The notes: generated by a model not told the origin, from the letters alone. A stretch of 64,000 bases of DNA from Microbacterium kunmingense (GCF_023155745.1 NZ_JAKNUS010000002.1:1-64000); one strand, 5' to 3'. Positions 1-8,922 are shown, numbered from the stretch's first letter. Numbers and translations: made by a program.

Positions 1-53
1 TGACCACGCGTCGAAAGACACGCCGCACCCCCGGCCCCCGCCACCCGGACGAA

Positions 54-88
54 GAAGCGCCGCCGAGCAGCCAGCCCGGCGGCGCTTC
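54..88 (-). terminator. terminator hairpin downstream of ftsY
   Basis: A 12-bp perfect stem (GAAGCGCCGCCG at 54-65 pairs with 77-88) with an 11-nt loop lies about 30 bp beyond the ftsY stop codon. There is no clear T-tract, which is common for terminators in high-GC actinobacteria. It may equally serve a gene left of the window. Confidence 0.6.
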
Positions 89-119
89 ACCCTGCCCACT
101 TGACAGAAAGCCCTACATA

Positions 120-992
120 TCAGTCGACGAGCGCGGCGGCGAAGACGTGCGGGGTGAAACCGGTCAGATCACCGATTCCCTCGCCCTGCCCGAGGAGCTT
201 GACCGGGATGCCGGTGCGTTCCTGCACCGCGAGGACGAAACCGCCCTTGGCCGACCCGTCGAGCTTGGTCAGCACGAGACCGGTCACCCCGGCGTGCTGC
301 AGGAACGCCTCGGCCTGCATGAGCCCGTTCTGCCCGGTCGTCGCATCCAGGACGAGGAGGACCTCGCTGATGGGCGCCTGCTTCTCGATGACGCGGCGGA
401 TCTTGCCCAGCTCATCCATCAGTCCGCCCTTGGTGTGCAGTCGCCCTGCGGTGTCCACCAGGACGATCTCGGTTCCCGTGCGCTTGGCGTAGTCGATGGT
501 CTGGAAGGCCACGGATGCTGGGTCCTGTCCCTCCTGCTGCGGCCGCACGATCGCCGCGCCGCCGCGCTCGGCCCAGGTGGCGAGCTGGTCGACGGCCGCG
601 GCACGGAAGGTGTCTGCGGCACCGACGACCACCGAACGGCCGTAGCGCTGGAGGAATTTGGCGAACTTGCCGATTGTGGTGGTCTTCCCGACGCCGTTCA
701 CGCCGACGACGAGGACGACGGCGGGCCGCTCGGTCAACCGCAGTGTCGTGTCGAAGCGCGCGAAGTGTTCCTCCAGCGTCTCCTTCAGCATGCGCTGCAG
801 GTCGCGCGGATCGGTGGTGCGGTAGCGGTCGACCTTCTCCCGGAGCTCGTCCACGATGCGCTCTGTGATGTCAGGACCGAAGTCCGCGGTGAGAAGAGCG
901 GTCTCCAGATCGTCCCACGTCTGCTCGTCGATCGTGGGCTTGACGAACATGCCGCGCAGCGCGCGACCCAACGACCAGGAGCTCTCCGCCAT
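120..992 (-). CDS. ftsY: signal recognition particle receptor FtsY
   Basis: SRP receptor GTPase, 290 residues. It docks SRP-bound ribosomes at the membrane by forming a GTP-dependent heterodimer with Ffh. The N-domain helical bundle covers about residues 15-85. The GTPase domain shows the P-loop GVNGVGKTTT (97-106), DTFR (127-130), DTAGR (180-184) and the guanine-specificity motif TKLDG (242-246). The acidic A-domain of E. coli FtsY is absent, so this is an NG-only form with a short amphipathic N-terminus, as usual in Gram-positives. It lies 33 bp after smc on the same strand, the conserved actinobacterial smc-ftsY order, and is probably cotranscribed. Start is ATG at 992. Confidence 0.97.
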   Translation of the reverse strand: MAESSWSLGRALRGMFVKPTIDEQTWDDLETALLTADFGPDITERIVDELREKVDRYRTTDPRDLQRMLKETLEEHFARFDTTLRLTERPAVVLVVGVNGVGKTTTIGKFAKFLQRYGRSVVVGAADTFRAAAVDQLATWAERGGAAIVRPQQEGQDPASVAFQTIDYAKRTGTEIVLVDTAGRLHTKGGLMDELGKIRRVIEKQAPISEVLLVLDATTGQNGLMQAEAFLQHAGVTGLVLTKLDGSAKGGFVLAVQERTGIPVKLLGQGEGIGDLTGFTPHVFAAALVD

Positions 993-1025
993 GACACCAG
1001 CCTACGTGCGCGGGCGCGCGGGTCT

Positions 1026-4000
1026 TCAGCCGGCGACCCGCGCGCCGCGCTCGTCGTCGGTCGCCCGCGCGAGCCGCTGTCCCACGACGGCCGACACTCC
1101 GTCCTGACGCATCGACACGCCGTAGAGGGCGTCGGCGATCTCCATCGTCCGCTTCTGGTGCGTGATGACGATCAGCTGGCTGCTCGCCCGAAGCTGCTCG
1201 AAGACTCCGAGGAGCCGGCCGAGATTGGCGTCGTCGAGCGCAGCCTCGACCTCGTCGAGGATGTAGAAGGGACTCGGCCGCGCCTTGAAGATCGCCACCA
1301 GCAGCGCCACGGCGGCCAGCGATCGCTCCCCGCCGGACAGCAGCGACAACCGCTCGATCTTCTTCCCCACCGGTCGCACGGTGACCTCGATGCCCGTCGT
1401 GAGCGCATCGTCTGGCTTGGTCAGCTCGATGCTCCCCGAGCCCCCGGGGAACAGCACCGGGAAGACCTCGTCGAAGGCTCGCTGGGTGTCGGCGAAGGCC
1501 TCCAGGAAGATCGTCCTCATGCGCTCGTCGAGCTCTTCGATGATCGTGAGCAGGTCTTTGCGGGTGCGGCTGAGGTCGTCAAGCTGCTCCGTCAGGAACG
1601 CGTGCCGCTGCTCGAGGGCCGAGAACTCCTCCAGCGCGAGCGGATTCACGCGGCCCAGTTGCGCGAGTGTGCGTTCGGCGTCGGCCAGTCGTCGCTGCTG
1701 CGCGGCACGATCGAAGGGAATCCCCGGGGCTTCGGGGTCGGACGGATCGGGTATCAACTGATCCGGACCATATTCCGAAATCAGAATGCTCTCGTCGAGG
1801 CTGAGTTCCGACAGCGCGCGATCGCGGAGAGAACCGGCCTGGAGGCGGCGCTCGTGAATGCGCAACTCCAGTCCGTGCACGTCCTCGGTGACCGCGGACA
1901 GGCGCTCCCGCACCCGCGCGTCCTCATGCCGCAGATCAGCCAGCTCCGCGGTCACCGCCGTTCGGGCCGCTTCGGCTGCGGTGAGCTCGGCACGGGCCCC
2001 GCCCAGGGAGCGATCGACGGCATCCAGAACAGGAGGAATGCGGCGGGCCACATCGACGGCGGCGTCGCGCTGATGCTGCCTGATCACCGCCCGGCGAGCG
2101 GCCTCCACGGCGGCCGCCTGCTCCCGCTCCCGCTGCTTCTCCATCTGCACGACGCGCGATTCCTGCGCCCTGATCCGCTCCTTCAGGGTCTCCACGTCCA
2201 GGCGGGCGCGCATTTCGGTCTCGCGTGCAGAATCCAGCGCGGCCAGCAATCCATCACGGGATGAGGCGTCCAGAATGGGGCGGGGCGCCTCCAGCGCTGC
2301 GGTCAACTGCTCATGGGCGACCCGGGAGGCGTCGGAAGCGTCATCGACACCGGCTCGGGCCTGCGCGAGCGCGGAGGCCAGGCGCTCGGACTCGGCGACC
2401 GCCGCCTCGAAGCGCACGGTCGCCCGATTGACCTCCTCCGCCCGCGCCGACACGGCGGCGTCGTGTGCACGCATCGCCTGCAGGGCCGACCGCGCACGAC
2501 GGCGCTTGTCCTCGAGGTCGGCCGTGCCCTCCGACCGCGCCTCCCGCAGTGAGTCGACGATGACGGCGAGCTCGTCCCGGCGTGTGGCCGCGGCGTCGCG
2601 CTCGGCCACGAGCTCCAGGCGCGAGCGGGATGCGCCCGTCCCCGCTCGGAGGCGATCGACCCGGCAGACCTCGCCGGCGCGGGTGACGATCGTGGCCCGC
2701 GCGTGCACCGGATCGGACAGCAGCCGCTCCGCCTCCTCGAGGTCGGACGCGATGACCACCCCGGACAGCAGTGCGCGAACACCCTCCGGAGCCGACACCA
2801 CCGACGCGGCGCTCACACCCGGTCCGGAATGGTCGGCGCCGTCGGTGACGTCGCCGAAGGGCGGATCGGCGATGACGATGTCCACAGCTCCGGCGTCGTC
2901 GGCGACGACGGTCGCTGCGAGCCCGAAGCCCGCGGGCAGATCGGTGACGAGAACCGCCTCCGCCAGGGGCCCGAGCGCCGCGGCGACAGCGGCTTCGTAG
3001 CCGGCCTCGACGCGGACGGCGTCCCCCACCAGTCCGCGGATCCCCGCCCCTCCCCGCGAAACGATGTCCGCGGCGGTCGAGCGGATGTCCAGCGCGCGGT
3101 CGATGGCCGCCACCTGCGCGCTCAGGGCATCGAGCTCGCGTTCGGCGGTGTGCAGCCGTTCGCGCAGCCCCGCGAGCTCCTCCTCGGCGGCCCCGGCGTC
3201 ACGTTGAGCCCGCTCGTACTCCGCGGCGTGGTCGGCAGCCGGCTCATCGTCTCCCGGCTGAACGGCGGCAAGCGCCGCTTCGGCCTCGTCTCGCCGGATG
3301 ATGGCCGCCTGCCACGCACGCTCCTGTCGCTCGACGGCGGCGCGGACCGCCGCGAGCGTCGAGTCTGCCGTCTCGGCAGCCCCTCGCAGGGCCGTGATCC
3401 GCATGTCATGCTCCGAGACCAGCGCGCTCTGCTCGGCGATGTCGACGTCGAGGGCGTCCAGCTCCGCGCGGGCACGGGTCACCTCCCGCGCGGCTGCCGC
3501 GGCGTCATCCTGCGCTCCCGCCAGCCCCGCCGCGATCGCATCGATCTCCGCACGTTCGTGAGCGATCGCCTCCGGCGTGACCGTCACGCCTCCGCGGTCG
3601 GCGTCGTGCTCGGCCGAATCGGCCAGGAGCGACATCCGCTGGCCGGCGAGGGCGTAGAGCGACCGCAGTCTCTCCTGCACGCGCTCGAGTCCGTGCACCA
3701 CCCGCCGCGCCTGGTCGACCGCCTCGGCGCGCTGGTCGCCCTCGAGGGCCTCGATGCGACTGCGAACGCTCTGCGCCTGATCCTGCAGGACCATCCTCTC
3801 GGCCATGCGCTCCTGCTCGGTGCGCACGTGCGCCGCCAATTCCTGACGCAGTCGCAGCAGCTCGTCGGCGAGGAGTCGGGCGCGTGCGTCGCGCACGACG
3901 GCGGCGATCGTCGCCGCTTCGCGGGCGACCTCGGCCTGTCGGCCCAGCGGCTTGAGCTGTCGACGAAGCTCTCCGGCGAGATCGCTCAGTCGGGTGAGGT

Positions 4001-4559
4001 TGGCCTCCATCGCCTCGAGCTTGCGAAGCGTCTTCTCCTTGCGACGTCGATGCTTCAAGATGCCGGCGGCTTCTTCGATGAACCCGCGGCGGTCCTCCGG
4101 CGTGGCCTGCAGCACGGTGTCCAGCCGCCCCTGTCCGATGATCACGTGCATCTCCCGGCCGAGGCCGGAATCGCTCAGGAGCTCCTGGACATCCAGCAGT
4201 CGACAGGTCTCGCCGTTAATCGCGTACTCGCTGGCGCCGTTGCGGAACAGGGTTCGGCTGATCGACACCTCGGTGTAGTCGATGGGGAGGGCGCCGTCGC
4301 TGTTGTCGATCGTGAGACGCACTTCGGCTCGGCCGAGCGGTCCGCGCGTCGCGGTGCCGGCGAAGATGACGTCCTCCATCTTCCCGCCGCGCAGGGTCTT
4401 GGCCCCCTGCTCCCCCATAACCCATGCCAGCGCATCGACGACGTTGGACTTGCCGGAACCGTTCGGGCCGACGATGCATGTCACCCCCGGTTCGAACGCG
4501 AACGTCGTGGGTTGGGCGAAGGACTTGAACCCTTTGAGCGTCACGCTCTTCAGGTGCAT
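1026..4559 (-). CDS. smc: chromosome segregation protein SMC
   Basis: SMC ATPase, 1177 residues, the core of the bacterial condensin complex with ScpA and ScpB. It holds the usual five-part layout. The N-terminal ABC half has Walker A GPNGSGKSN (31-39). Long Ala/Glu/Arg-rich coiled coils flank a central hinge near residues 510-660. The C-terminal ABC half has signature LSGGERS (from 1074) and Walker B YILDE (to 1103). I chose ATG at 4559 (MHLKSVTLKGFKSF), which has GGAGG six bases upstream; an ATG seven codons earlier lacks this support and would lengthen the conserved N-terminus. It heads smc-ftsY. Upstream, on the other strand, is an unrelated leader-peptide/acetyltransferase locus. Confidence 0.97.
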   Translation of the reverse strand: MHLKSVTLKGFKSFAQPTTFAFEPGVTCIVGPNGSGKSNVVDALAWVMGEQGAKTLRGGKMEDVIFAGTATRGPLGRAEVRLTIDNSDGALPIDYTEVSISRTLFRNGASEYAINGETCRLLDVQELLSDSGLGREMHVIIGQGRLDTVLQATPEDRRGFIEEAAGILKHRRRKEKTLRKLEAMEANLTRLSDLAGELRRQLKPLGRQAEVAREAATIAAVVRDARARLLADELLRLRQELAAHVRTEQERMAERMVLQDQAQSVRSRIEALEGDQRAEAVDQARRVVHGLERVQERLRSLYALAGQRMSLLADSAEHDADRGGVTVTPEAIAHERAEIDAIAAGLAGAQDDAAAAAREVTRARAELDALDVDIAEQSALVSEHDMRITALRGAAETADSTLAAVRAAVERQERAWQAAIIRRDEAEAALAAVQPGDDEPAADHAAEYERAQRDAGAAEEELAGLRERLHTAERELDALSAQVAAIDRALDIRSTAADIVSRGGAGIRGLVGDAVRVEAGYEAAVAAALGPLAEAVLVTDLPAGFGLAATVVADDAGAVDIVIADPPFGDVTDGADHSGPGVSAASVVSAPEGVRALLSGVVIASDLEEAERLLSDPVHARATIVTRAGEVCRVDRLRAGTGASRSRLELVAERDAAATRRDELAVIVDSLREARSEGTADLEDKRRRARSALQAMRAHDAAVSARAEEVNRATVRFEAAVAESERLASALAQARAGVDDASDASRVAHEQLTAALEAPRPILDASSRDGLLAALDSARETEMRARLDVETLKERIRAQESRVVQMEKQREREQAAAVEAARRAVIRQHQRDAAVDVARRIPPVLDAVDRSLGGARAELTAAEAARTAVTAELADLRHEDARVRERLSAVTEDVHGLELRIHERRLQAGSLRDRALSELSLDESILISEYGPDQLIPDPSDPEAPGIPFDRAAQQRRLADAERTLAQLGRVNPLALEEFSALEQRHAFLTEQLDDLSRTRKDLLTIIEELDERMRTIFLEAFADTQRAFDEVFPVLFPGGSGSIELTKPDDALTTGIEVTVRPVGKKIERLSLLSGGERSLAAVALLVAIFKARPSPFYILDEVEAALDDANLGRLLGVFEQLRASSQLIVITHQKRTMEIADALYGVSMRQDGVSAVVGQRLARATDDERGARVAG

Positions 4560-4704
4560 CGTCCACCTCCGGCCCTGCACGCCCGCGGCCCGGAGCGGCG
4601 CCGCTCACGTTACCGAACTCCTCCGCCGATGCCGGTGAGGCAGGCGGACGGCCGACGAACGCAGGAACGACACGCCCGGAAAATCCTCATTTCTGGCAAT
4701 TCGC

Positions 4705-4734
4705 TTGACGAGCAGTACAGGATCGCGCTAGTGT
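4705..4734 (+). promoter_or_regulatory. promoter of the leader peptide/GNAT locus
   Basis: TTGACG (4705-4710), an 18-bp spacer, then TAGTGT (4729-4734), a good sigma-70-type promoter. The 25 bases before the -35 box are unusually AT-rich for this genome (AAAATCC...TTTCTGGCAATT). That recalls WhiB7/WblC-activated promoters, which have an AT-rich element just upstream of the -35, but the match is only qualitative. Confidence 0.6.
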
Positions 4735-4769
4735 CACTGCTCGCGTCCGATGTCGAAAGGAGGTCACCG

Positions 4770-4871
4770 ATGATGCACATGATCGAACCGCGCCGCACGG
4801 CGCGTCGCTTCTCAGGGCTCACTGCGTCGGTGACCGGATTCGCCGGCGCCGTCACCCCCACCGCCTGCTGA
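4770..4871 (+). CDS. 33-residue upstream leader peptide (probable)
   Basis: A 33-codon frame begins with tandem ATG codons six bases after a near-perfect Shine-Dalgarno (AAAGGAGGT, 4756-4764), about 35 bases from a strong promoter. The peptide starts MMHMIEPRRTARRFS, continues in small and hydroxylated residues and ends TPTAC. It resembles no protein family I recognise. A strong hairpin begins ten bases after its stop. The layout of promoter, optimal RBS, very short frame and hairpin before a resistance-type enzyme gene fits a ribosome-sensing leader that controls downstream transcription. A ribosomally made precursor peptide is a less likely alternative, because no modifying enzyme is adjacent. 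Existence of the peptide is inferred from the RBS only. Confidence 0.55.
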   Translation: MMHMIEPRRTARRFSGLTASVTGFAGAVTPTAC

Positions 4872-4881
4872 CCGGCTGAGG

Positions 4882-4910
4882 GGACAGGTCTGCCCGTCGG
4901 GCACCTGTCC
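4882..4910 (+). promoter_or_regulatory. hairpin after leader peptide (possible attenuator)
   Basis: GGACAGGT (4882-4889) pairs with ACCTGTCC (4903-4910). After a 2-nt bulge, GCCC pairs with GGGC around a GTC loop, giving 12 pairs. It starts ten bases after the leader peptide stop, so a ribosome held at or near that stop would cover its 5' arm. No T-tract follows. It could be a Rho-linked or actinobacterial intrinsic terminator, or an RNA-stability element. Confidence 0.5.
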
Positions 4911-5043
4911 GCCCTCGCCGCGCCGGGTGGCTTCTCCGCCGGCATCCCTCTTCTGCGCGTCCTCGTGACGCCACGCGGCATCCACGTCCGCGCACTCCTC
5001 CTCCGCACCCTGTGCCCGCTGCCTCACGAAAGCGAAAACCGCC

Positions 5044-5319
5044 ATGTCCGCTCCCTTCCTCTCCGATTCCTCTCTCGATCACGATCAACGTCACCGACTC
5101 CTCGCCGACGTCGATCTCCTCCCGAGCTCCGCCGCCCCTTCGCGCCTCGAGCGCTGGGAGTTGCGCCTCGGGCTCTGGCTGCTGCTGCGCGCGGCGCGGC
5201 GTCGGTCAGCCTCCCCCGGCGACCGGGTGCGCGCGGCCGCCTTCGCGGCCGCCCGAGCGCGTTCCGAGCGGGAGCACGCCGCATGGCGCGCACTCGCGCT
5301 CGGCACCGTTCGCGTCTGA
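5044..5319 (+). CDS. hypothetical 91-residue protein
   Basis: A 91-residue protein rich in Ala, Arg and Leu, not assigned to a family. It has an acidic N-terminus, a central amphipathic or weakly hydrophobic helix (RLERWELRLGLWLLLRAARR, about 34-53) and an Arg/Ala-rich C-terminus. It is likely cytoplasmic or membrane-associated. It lies 133 bp after the hairpin and 51 bp before the acetyltransferase gene on the same strand, so it probably shares its transcript. The upstream GAAAGCGAAAA is a weak ribosome site, so the start is uncertain. Reality as a gene rests on position and composition, since this GC-rich stretch is open in several frames. Confidence 0.5.
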   Translation: MSAPFLSDSSLDHDQRHRLLADVDLLPSSAAPSRLERWELRLGLWLLLRAARRRSASPGDRVRAAAFAAARARSEREHAAWRALALGTVRV

Positions 5320-5370
5320 CCGGTCCGGAGCCGTCCCGTACGGCTCCGGACCCCTTCGAAAGGACCATCC

Positions 5371-6465
5371 ATGAACGATCACGCACCGGTCGGTGTCGAG
5401 ATCAGGCCCCTGACCATCCCGGCTCGCATCGACGCGGACGACGCCGACGACTTCATCGAGATGACCCGGGTACGAAACCAGGTGTACCGCGAGATCTCAG
5501 GACACGATGACGAGCGCATCACCGCGGCCGAACTGCTGCCGCACTATCAGCCCGACGACTACGAGACACGGCTGATCTGGACGGTGCGCTCAGGCGGACG
5601 CATCGTGGGTCGCTGCGGTATCGACCTCCCCCACGAAAAGAGTTCCACGCTCGCCTTCTGGCAGGTGGAGCTGCTGCGTGAGGTGTGGGGTCGCGGCATC
5701 GGTTCCGCGGCGTATCGACTTATCGAACAGACCGCGCGCGAACACGGCCGCACCGTTCTGCAGTCGTGGGCCGAGCACCCCGAAGCCCCGGGACCACGCC
5801 TCGCGGCGCCGACCGGATTCGGCGAGATCCCCGAGGACCACGCGGCGAGGTTCTACCTCCGTCACGGCTATGCGCTCCAGCAGGTCGAACGCGCCAGTGC
5901 GCTGGACCTCCGCGACTCCTTCGACGCTCTCGAAGAGCTGTATCGCGACGCCCAGCGGGCTGCCGCCGACTATCGCGTCGTGCAGTGGTTCGCCCCCACC
6001 CCGGCGAAGTGGGTCGACGGGTACGCCTGGATGAAATCGCGCATGTCGACCGATGCTCCTGCTGCCGATCTAGAGTTCGACGAGGAGAGCTGGGACGCGG
6101 CACGAATCGCGCTTCACGACGCCCGGTACACCGACAGTGGACGACTGCTCCAGGTGACGGCAGCGCAGCACAGGTCGACCGGGGAGCTCTGCGCCTTCAA
6201 CGAACTGGTCATCGGCGCCGATCGGACGGAGGCCTCGCACCAGGAGGACACCCTCGTGTTGAAGGCCCACCGGGGGCACCGACTCGGGATGCTCGTCAAG
6301 TGCGCGGGCCTGCTGTCATGGCGACGGCTCGTGCCGGACTCCCCGCGCGTCCTCACCTACAACGCCGAGGAGAACCGTCCGATGCTCGACATCAACGAAG
6401 CGCTCGGTTTCCGCCCGATCGCCTACTCCGGCGCGTGGAAGAAGGTCCTCGATGCCGCGGGCTGA
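5371..6465 (+). CDS. tandem-domain GNAT family N-acetyltransferase
   Basis: A 364-residue protein with two GNAT-type acyltransferase folds. The first covers about residues 10-175; its acetyl-CoA pyrophosphate region is around LREVWGRGIGSAAYRLI and a bulk-substrate helix follows. The second covers about 190-360, with VLKAHRGHRLGMLVKCAG as its CoA-binding loop and the GNAT-like ending TYNAEENRPMLDINEALGFRP. The substrate is unknown; tandem GNATs in actinobacteria include mycothiol synthase and aminoglycoside-modifying Eis, but this is neither by length nor sequence. ATG at 5371 has GAAAGGA eight bases upstream. The locus interrupts the usually adjacent mutM and smc and is preceded by a leader peptide and hairpin. 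Its 3' end overlaps mutM by 43 bp tail to tail. Confidence 0.85.
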   Translation: MNDHAPVGVEIRPLTIPARIDADDADDFIEMTRVRNQVYREISGHDDERITAAELLPHYQPDDYETRLIWTVRSGGRIVGRCGIDLPHEKSSTLAFWQVELLREVWGRGIGSAAYRLIEQTAREHGRTVLQSWAEHPEAPGPRLAAPTGFGEIPEDHAARFYLRHGYALQQVERASALDLRDSFDALEELYRDAQRAAADYRVVQWFAPTPAKWVDGYAWMKSRMSTDAPAADLEFDEESWDAARIALHDARYTDSGRLLQVTAAQHRSTGELCAFNELVIGADRTEASHQEDTLVLKAHRGHRLGMLVKCAGLLSWRRLVPDSPRVLTYNAEENRPMLDINEALGFRPIAYSGAWKKVLDAAG

Positions 6466-7343
6466 CACCGCGGGCAGAAGTGACTCGAGCGGTTGGTGAA
6501 AGACACGCGCACGATCGGACGGCCGCACCGGGGGCAGGGTTCGCCGGTGCGGCCGTAGGCGTTGAGCGAATGCGCGAAGTAGCCCGCCTGCCCGTTGACG
6601 TTGACGTACTGCGCATCGAAGCTCGTCCCGCCCTCGGCCAGGGCCTTGTCCAACACCGTCCGCACCTCGGCGAGCAGACGGTTGACTCGGCGGGTGGACA
6701 GAGTGTCGGCGGGCGCCTCGGGATGCAGGCGTGCAGCCCACAGCGCCTCGTCGGCGTAGATGTTCCCGATCCCGCTGACCACGGTCTGGTCGAGGAGGAC
6801 GCGCTTGATCGCCGACTTCTTCCGGCTCAGGATGTCGCGGAACCTCCGGTCCCGGAACGCCGGGTCGAGCGGGTCGCGCGCGATGTGCACCACCTGCTGC
6901 GGCACGCGGACGAGATCGGAGCCGATCCCGCCGGGCGCACCGTCGGATGTCGGGAGGAGGGGGTCCACGGCGAGCGAGCCGAAGGTCCGTTGATCGGCGA
7001 AGACGAGGACGAGCTCGCCGTGGACGGGATGACGCACCTCGAACCGCACACGCTCGTGTCGCTCGGCCGGCGCGCCGGGAGAGCGAAGCAGCATCTGGCC
7101 GCTCATGCCGAGGTGACCCACGAGCGCGTCGTGGGTGCCGGCGAGCGGGAACCACAGGAACTTGCCGCGTCGCACGGCCGCCTCGACGCGCCGACCCGCG
7201 AGGGTCGTCTCGAAATCCGCCGCGCCTCCGCGGTGACGTGTGAGGGCCCGGGCATCATGGACGACCACACCCTCGATGACGGCGCCGCGCAGCGCCGGAT
7301 CCAGTCCGCGGCGGACGACCTCGACTTCGGGCAGCTCAGGCAT
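6423..7343 (-). CDS. mutM: formamidopyrimidine-DNA glycosylase
   Basis: Bifunctional DNA glycosylase/AP lyase, 306 residues, removing 8-oxoguanine and ring-opened purines. The N-terminal catalytic proline and glutamate are present (MPELPEVEVV), with the lesion-contacting Lys61 in RRGKFLWF. The helix-two-turn-helix motif includes SGIGNIYADEALW. A C-terminal zinc finger is complete (Cys270, 273, 290, 293). The N-terminal domain has a longer insertion than E. coli MutM (TSDGAPGGIGSDLVRV), common in actinobacteria. Its start overlaps the rnc stop by 8 bp, giving translational coupling. The last 14 codons, beyond the zinc finger, overlap the convergent acetyltransferase gene. Confidence 0.97.
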   Translation of the reverse strand: MPELPEVEVVRRGLDPALRGAVIEGVVVHDARALTRHRGGAADFETTLAGRRVEAAVRRGKFLWFPLAGTHDALVGHLGMSGQMLLRSPGAPAERHERVRFEVRHPVHGELVLVFADQRTFGSLAVDPLLPTSDGAPGGIGSDLVRVPQQVVHIARDPLDPAFRDRRFRDILSRKKSAIKRVLLDQTVVSGIGNIYADEALWAARLHPEAPADTLSTRRVNRLLAEVRTVLDKALAEGGTSFDAQYVNVNGQAGYFAHSLNAYGRTGEPCPRCGRPIVRVSFTNRSSHFCPRCQPAASRTFFHAPE

Positions 7344-8067
7344 CGACGCCGGGCGCGTCGGCGGACTCGGACAGCTCGCGCCAGGCCAGGAGCGCCGCCG
7401 CCATCTCGGCGTGCTTCTTGCTCGACCCGCTCCCCCGGGTCTCGGTGTCCCCCACCCTCACCCGAGCGGTGAACACGCGGTCGTGATCAGGCCCGGTCGC
7501 CGAGATCTCGTAGGAGGGCGGGGCGAACCCGCGTCGGGCGGCGAGCTCCTGCAGGCTCGTCTTCGGGTCCACCGCCGCACCGTAGCGCTCGGGGTCGGCC
7601 AGCAGCGGCTCGACCAGGCGGAGGACGAGGGCGGTGGCGGCATCCGGACCGGCGGACAGATAGGCGGCGCCGATGATCGCCTCGGTGGCGTCGGCGAGGA
7701 TCGAGTCCTTCTTGCGTCCACCCGTCAGTTCCTCACCGCGGCCGAGCAGGACGTGATCTCCCAGTCGGATGCGACGCGCCACCTCGGCGAGGGCGACGGT
7801 CGAGACCACGCTCGCGCGTCGCTTGGCCAGCTGCCCCTCTTCGAGGTCGGGATGCCGGGTGTACAGGCGCACGGTCACGGCTTGACCGAGGATCGCGTCG
7901 CCGAGGAACTCGAGTCTCTCGTTGTGGGGAACCCCGCCGTGCTCGTACGCCCAGGAACGGTGAGTGAGAGCCAGCAACAGAAGCTCGGGGTCGATATCGA
8001 CCCCGAGCTTCTGTGTCAGTGCGTCCAGCGGCGGGTGCGCCGGCGTGGCGTCGGTACGGCGGGTCAC
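7336..8067 (-). CDS. rnc: ribonuclease III
   Basis: Double-strand-specific endoribonuclease, 243 residues, for rRNA precursor processing. The catalytic signature NERLEFLGDAILG lies near residue 50, and DATEAIIGAAYL supplies the second acidic cluster. The C-terminal double-stranded RNA-binding domain covers about 165-235 (KTSLQELAARRG ... SGSSKKHAEMAAA). The upstream frame stays open through rpmF, but homology and the 17-bp gap after the rpmF stop favour GTG at 8067. No strong RBS is visible there, so coupling to rpmF is likely. Confidence 0.95.
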   Translation of the reverse strand: MTRRTDATPAHPPLDALTQKLGVDIDPELLLLALTHRSWAYEHGGVPHNERLEFLGDAILGQAVTVRLYTRHPDLEEGQLAKRRASVVSTVALAEVARRIRLGDHVLLGRGEELTGGRKKDSILADATEAIIGAAYLSAGPDAATALVLRLVEPLLADPERYGAAVDPKTSLQELAARRGFAPPSYEISATGPDHDRVFTARVRVGDTETRGSGSSKKHAEMAAALLAWRELSESADAPGVDA

Positions 8068-8084
8068 CGAATGCGCAACGCCGA

Positions 8085-8294
8085 TCAGACGTCGGCGACC
8101 TTGCGGCCCTTGTACTCCAGGAACAGCTCCGTGCCCTGCGAGTCGGTCACGACCTTCGCCTGGTGGGGACGGCTGTAGACGACCTTGCCGTTCTCGATCG
8201 TCTTGACCAGCGTGGGGGCCTCGGCCTTCCACTGCGCGCGACGCGAACGGGTGTTGGAGCGGGAGACCTTCCGCTTCGGGGGGTTACCTGCCAT
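8085..8294 (-). CDS. rpmF: 50S ribosomal protein L32
   Basis: 69 residues, basic, starting [22 protein letters not shown], the conserved L32 N-terminus. It carries no zinc-binding cysteine pair, so it is a zinc-independent (C-minus) form. The gene starts 2 bp after the DUF177 stop, the widely conserved yceD-rpmF pair, and precedes rnc. Confidence 0.97.
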   Translation of the reverse strand: MAGNPPKRKVSRSNTRSRRAQWKAEAPTLVKTIENGKVVYSRPHQAKVVTDSQGTELFLEYKGRKVADV

Positions 8295-8296
8295 GG

Positions 8297-8887
8297 CTAG
8301 CTCTTCTCTGTGTTCTCAGCGCGGGGCGCTGGGTTCTCGTCGCGGTCCCGGGGCCCGGGGGCGTTGACCGCGTCGTGGTCGATGTAGTCCTGGAGCGCTG
8401 CCCACCGTGGATCGATCGGCTCGGCACTCGGTTCGGCGTCTGCTGCCCGCCGGACACCCGTGACCGGATCGAGGCCGGGGCAGTCCGGCTGACACACCGG
8501 TTGGAAGGGAAGCGACAGGACGACCGCATCCCTGACCAGAGTTTCAAGATCCACGTGGTCGTCTTGAACCTCGAAGTCAGTTTCCTCCGACCCAGAATAC
8601 GCGAAAAGCTCCTGGAACTCGACTTCGACGCCCTCGGAGATGTCGCGGAGGCATCTCCCGCACACACCGGAGAAGGTCGTGGAGACCTCACCCGACGCAA
8701 GGATGCCCTCGTGAACGGACTCCAGGCGCACGTCGAGCTCGAGAGCCTCCGACTCCGGGACGGAGACGAGTCCTTCGCCCCATTTCTCGGGCACGCGCAG
8801 ATCGAGACGGAACTCGCGCATCTCGCCGGGCCGGCGGACGATGTCTCGCACCGGGATCACGAAGGGTCCGTTCAGCCGTCTGGTCAC
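8297..8887 (-). CDS. DUF177 (YceD-like) protein
   Basis: 196 residues, YceD/DUF177 family, encoded before rpmF in most bacteria and linked to 23S rRNA maturation or ribosome assembly in studied species. It has the family cysteine pattern CGRC (mid-protein) and CQPDC further on, a possible metal site. The C-terminus is acidic and low-complexity ([17 protein letters not shown]). The frame is open far upstream into coaD on another frame. GTG at 8887, giving [14 protein letters not shown], is the start that keeps coaD intact and matches family length. Confidence 0.9.
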   Translation of the reverse strand: MTRRLNGPFVIPVRDIVRRPGEMREFRLDLRVPEKWGEGLVSVPESEALELDVRLESVHEGILASGEVSTTFSGVCGRCLRDISEGVEVEFQELFAYSGSEETDFEVQDDHVDLETLVRDAVVLSLPFQPVCQPDCPGLDPVTGVRRAADAEPSAEPIDPRWAALQDYIDHDAVNAPGPRDRDENPAPRAENTEKS

Positions 8888-8922
8888 GGGCGACCATGTT
8901 ACCCGCCTCGCGGGCCCGGAGC

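Noticed and set aside
147..2264. Long plus-strand open frame of about 700 codons opposite ftsY and smc
   Set aside because: It is antisense to two clear core genes, has GC-driven composition, no RBS and no domain. Similar long antisense frames opposite smc (2703-4871), recG, leuC, murA and gltX were dismissed for the same reason.
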